A stretch of 6,448 nt of DNA from Clostridia bacterium (GTDB lineage Bacteria; Bacillota; Clostridia; Oscillospirales; Butyricicoccaceae). The notes beneath the pieces were generated by a model. The model worked only from the letters and a program-made list of their open reading frames with translations. It ran no database searches and was not told the origin of the DNA. Positions 4,188 through 6,448 of the stretch are shown here, piece after piece. The stretch spans positions 1 to 6,448 of the forward strand of contig CAAFJY010000146.1 of assembly GCA_900763355.1 (NCBI GenBank). The letters run 5' to 3'. Both the position numbers and the translations under genes were made by a program. The stretch's first letter is position 1, and each line of letters begins with the position of its first letter.

Positions 4188-6272
4188 ATGAAATGTCAGA
4201 TCCTGCACCGCTCCCGGGGGCGTCTCCGGGTGCGGATGGCGGTCCCCCGCATGACCCTGGGGGACGCCGACGCGCTGGAATATTATCTCCGGGACATCCC
4301 CGGGGTGACGGAGGTCCAGGTCTTTGACCGGACCCGGGACGCCGTCATCCTCTTTTCCGGGGACGAGGAGCCGGTCCTCCGGGGCCTGGCCCGCTATACC
4401 GTGGAGGCCGGTCTGGCCCTGGTGCCCGAGCACACCAGCCGCGCCCTCAACCGGGAATACGAGGACAAGCTGGCCATGACGGTGTTCCGCCGCGTCTTCA
4501 AAAAGCTCTTTTTCCCCGCGCCCCTGCGCTGGGCCCTGTCCACCGTCCGCTGGCTGAAATATCTCAAGGAGGGGGCCGCCGCCCTGCTCCGCGGGCAGCT
4601 GTCGGTGGCCGTGCTGGATGCCGCCGCCGTGACGGCCTCCATCCTCCGGGGCGACTTTGACACCGCGGGCTCGGTGATGTTCATGCTGAACATCGGCGAG
4701 ATCCTGGAGGATTGGACCCACAAAAAGTCCGTGGCCGACCTGGCCGGGGCCATGTCTCTCAATGTGGACAAGGTCTGGCTCCGCACAAACGGCACCGAGA
4801 TCCAGGTCCCCCTGTCCCAGGTCCATGCCGGGGACGAGATCGTCGTCCGCACCGGCGGGATGATCCCCCTGGACGGCCGCGTGGTGGCCGGCGAGGCCAG
4901 CGTCAACCAGGCCTCCATCACCGGGGAATCCCTCCCCGTCCTCAAGCGGGAGGGGAGCTATGTTTACGCCGGGACCGTGCTGGAAGAGGGCGAATGCGTC
5001 CTCGCGGTGGACAAGGCCGCCGGAAGCGGCCGCTACGACCGCATCGTCCGCATGATCGAGGAGTCGGAAAAGCTCAAATCCGCCGCCGAGGACAAGGCCT
5101 CCCGTCTGGCCGACCGGCTGGTGCCCTATACCCTGGGGGGCGCGGGCCTGGTGTGGCTCTTCACCCGGAACATCACTAAGACCATGGCCGTCCTCATGGT
5201 GGACTTTTCCTGCGCCCTCAAGCTGTCCATGCCCATCGCCGTCCTCTCCGCCATGCGGGAGAGCTCTGGCTATCACATCTCCGTCAAGGGCGGCCGCTTT
5301 TTGGAAGCGGTGGCCCAGGCCGATACCATCGTCTTTGACAAGACCGGGACCCTCACCTACGCCACCCCCCGGGTGGCCCGGGTCATCCCCTTCGGCGGAC
5401 ACGCAGAGGAGGAGATGCTCCGTCTTGCCGCCTGCCTGGAGGAGCACTATCCCCACTCCATGGCCAACGCCGTGGTGGAGGAGGCCAAAAAGTGCGGCCT
5501 CTCCCACGAGGAATATCATTCCAGCGTGGAATATGTGGTGGCCCACGGCATTTCCAGCACCGTCAACGGGGAAAAGGTCATCATCGGCTCGGCCCACTTC
5601 GTCTTCGAGGATGAAAAGTGCACTGTCCCCGCGGGGGAGCAGGAAAAGTTTGACACCCTCCCGGCGGAGTATTCCCATCTTCATCTCTGTATCGGCGGGG
5701 AGCTGGCCGCCGTCATCTGCATCTCCGACCCCCTGCGGAAGGAGGCCCGGGACGTGGTCCGCGCCCTCCACGAATGCGGCGTGAAAAACGTCGTCATGAT
5801 GACCGGGGACAATCACCGCACCGCCGAAGCCATCGCACGGGAGGTGGGGGTGGATTCCTTCTACGCCGAGGTCCTCCCGGAGGACAAGGCCGCCTTTGTC
5901 CGGAAGGCCAAGGCCGAGGGGCACACCGTCATCATGACCGGCGACGGGGTCAACGATTCTCCCGCCCTGTCGGAGGCCGACGCGGGCATCGCCGTCTCTT
6001 CCGGGGCCGCCATCGCCCGTGAGATCGCCGACATCACCGTCTCCTCCCAGGATCTGTGGACCATGGTCACTCTCCGCCGCCTGAGCCAGGCCCTCATGGA
6101 CCGCATCCACCGCAACTACCGCTTCATCGTGGGCTTCAACTGCTCCCTCATCGCCCTGGGCGTGCTGGGGGTCCTGCCGCCCACCATGTCGGCTCTGCTG
6201 CACAATACCTCCACCCTGGCCATCAGCCTCAAGAGCATGACCGATCTCCTCCCTCCACCGGAGGAAGGCTGA
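4188..6272 (+). CDS. P1B-type heavy-metal-translocating ATPase, CtpC-like, with variant Phe-Ser-Cys metal motif
   Basis: This ATP-driven cation pump of the cytoplasmic membrane has 694 residues. An N-terminal ferredoxin-like HMA-type domain (~1-75, ILHRSRGRLRVRM) lacks the metal-binding Cys-x-x-Cys. The actuator loop has TGES (245-248). The phosphorylated Asp384 is in DKTGT, with TGDN (539-542) and the hinge GDGVND (585-590), so the catalytic cycle looks intact. The P1B signature before the P-domain, normally CPC-x6-P, reads Phe340-Ser341-Cys342-x6-Pro349, with Asp339 just before and Lys345 after. The nucleotide-domain His-Pro pair is His423-Ser424. The last helix carries LLHNTST, similar to CtpC. 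The first two helices (~97-135) are weakly hydrophobic and rich in Arg/Lys. AGGAG (4176-4180) lies 7 bases before the ATG. Together with the upstream small protein it forms a metal export or supply module. The metal is unknown; Mn, Zn or Fe are plausible from CtpC-like similarity, but this is inference. Confidence 0.93.
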   Translation: MKCQILHRSRGRLRVRMAVPRMTLGDADALEYYLRDIPGVTEVQVFDRTRDAVILFSGDEEPVLRGLARYTVEAGLALVPEHTSRALNREYEDKLAMTVFRRVFKKLFFPAPLRWALSTVRWLKYLKEGAAALLRGQLSVAVLDAAAVTASILRGDFDTAGSVMFMLNIGEILEDWTHKKSVADLAGAMSLNVDKVWLRTNGTEIQVPLSQVHAGDEIVVRTGGMIPLDGRVVAGEASVNQASITGESLPVLKREGSYVYAGTVLEEGECVLAVDKAAGSGRYDRIVRMIEESEKLKSAAEDKASRLADRLVPYTLGGAGLVWLFTRNITKTMAVLMVDFSCALKLSMPIAVLSAMRESSGYHISVKGGRFLEAVAQADTIVFDKTGTLTYATPRVARVIPFGGHAEEEMLRLAACLEEHYPHSMANAVVEEAKKCGLSHEEYHSSVEYVVAHGISSTVNGEKVIIGSAHFVFEDEKCTVPAGEQEKFDTLPAEYSHLHLCIGGELAAVICISDPLRKEARDVVRALHECGVKNVVMMTGDNHRTAEAIAREVGVDSFYAEVLPEDKAAFVRKAKAEGHTVIMTGDGVNDSPALSEADAGIAVSSGAAIAREIADITVSSQDLWTMVTLRRLSQALMDRIHRNYRFIVGFNCSLIALGVLGVLPPTMSALLHNTSTLAISLKSMTDLLPPPEEG

Positions 6273-6289
6273 GAAACGATCCGCTTTTC

Positions 6290-6317
6290 AAAACCGCCCC
6301 CTCGGGGGCGGTTTTTT
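6290..6317 (+). terminator. Intrinsic terminator after the P-type ATPase gene
   Basis: AAAACCGCCCC (6290-6300) pairs perfectly with GGGGCGGTTTT (6305-6315) around a CTCG loop, with six T residues at 6312-6317. It begins 17 bases after the pump's stop codon and closes the metal module. Confidence 0.9.
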
Positions 6318-6335
6318 GTCTCCCACCGGGATCTC

Positions 6336-6360
6336 CGATCCGGCGGGGGGCTCCGGATCG
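6336..6360. repeat. Inverted repeat CGATCCGG/CCGGATCG
   Basis: Perfect 8-bp arms at 6336-6343 and 6353-6360 surround a 9-base G-rich spacer. No U-tract follows, so it is not a standard terminator. It could be a cruciform, an mRNA end structure or a protein-binding site; the function is unknown. Confidence 0.4.
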
Positions 6361-6402
6361 CGGCATTTCCGCAGAAAAAACGGCCTTCCCGCCAAAAAAG
6401 TC

Positions 6403-6437
6403 TTGACATTTTGAAAAAATGCCGTTTTTATTATAAT
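6403..6437 (+). promoter_or_regulatory. Promoter-like segment for a gene beyond the window, unusual spacing
   Basis: A perfect TTGACA (6403-6408) and a perfect TATAAT (6432-6437) are 23 bp apart, too far for ordinary sigma-A use. Alternatives are TTGACA with TATTAT (6429-6434, 20-bp spacer) or TTGAAA (6411-6416) with TATAAT (15-bp spacer). The stretch is strongly A+T-rich and lies downstream of a terminator, so it is very likely a promoter. Which hexamers are used cannot be decided, and no downstream gene is visible. Confidence 0.5.
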
Positions 6438-6448
6438 GTATACGACTG

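Noticed and set aside
5202..5234. Treating the missing Cys-Pro-Cys as a sign of a pseudogene or frameshift
   Set aside because: The reading frame is continuous, the flanking residues and x6-Pro spacing align with CtpC-like pumps, and all other catalytic motifs are present.
4170..6203. Long open frame on the - strand opposite the P-type ATPase
   Set aside because: Same codon-bias shadow, with Gly/His/Asp-rich low-complexity translation and no family resemblance. The + strand gene is unambiguous.
1..6448. CRISPR arrays, tRNA or rRNA genes, insertion sequences, phage attachment sites
   Set aside because: I saw no regularly spaced direct repeats, clover-leaf sequences, transposase genes or paired terminal repeats.

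Overview
The window is G+C-rich in its genes and A+T-rich between them. All convincing genes are on the + strand. Strong purine-rich Shine-Dalgarno sites, a lipoprotein-type signal peptide, U-tailed intrinsic terminators and the protein families present point to a high-G+C member of the Clostridia, most likely a gut Oscillospirales/Oscillospiraceae-type bacterium (inference; no marker gene is present).

Region 1 (1-3620) is a sensory operon. After what looks like the tail of an upstream terminator there is a promoter (87-116). A family-3 solute-binding lipoprotein gene follows, and it overlaps by 4 bp (ATGA) a gene for an 849-residue membrane hybrid histidine kinase. The kinase has a large extracytoplasmic domain, a PAS-like domain, HisKA, HATPase and a receiver domain. 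No permease or ATPase of an uptake system is nearby. The binding protein therefore probably feeds ligand information to the kinase, like a BvgS/EvgS sensor split into two proteins. The operon ends in two tandem terminator hairpins.

Region 2 (3620-6318) is a metal-transport module with its own promoter (3691-3719). A 100-residue protein that I recognise as DUF6110-like has an N-terminal glycine-rich membrane helix, an Ala/Glu-rich helix and a C-terminal Cys-x-Cys-x-Cys tail. It precedes a 694-residue P1B-type ATPase. A terminator-like hairpin sits between them and may make the small protein more abundant than the pump. The pump is intact in all cytoplasmic catalytic motifs, but its metal-site motif reads Phe-Ser-Cys instead of Cys-Pro-Cys. 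The layout closely parallels the mycobacterial PacL1 (DUF1490)-CtpC pair, in which a small membrane protein with a metal-binding tail assists a P1B pump. This is the most interesting item in the window.

Region 3 (6319-6448) is intergenic after a strong terminator. It contains inverted repeats and a promoter-like segment with unusual spacing that probably serves a gene beyond the window.
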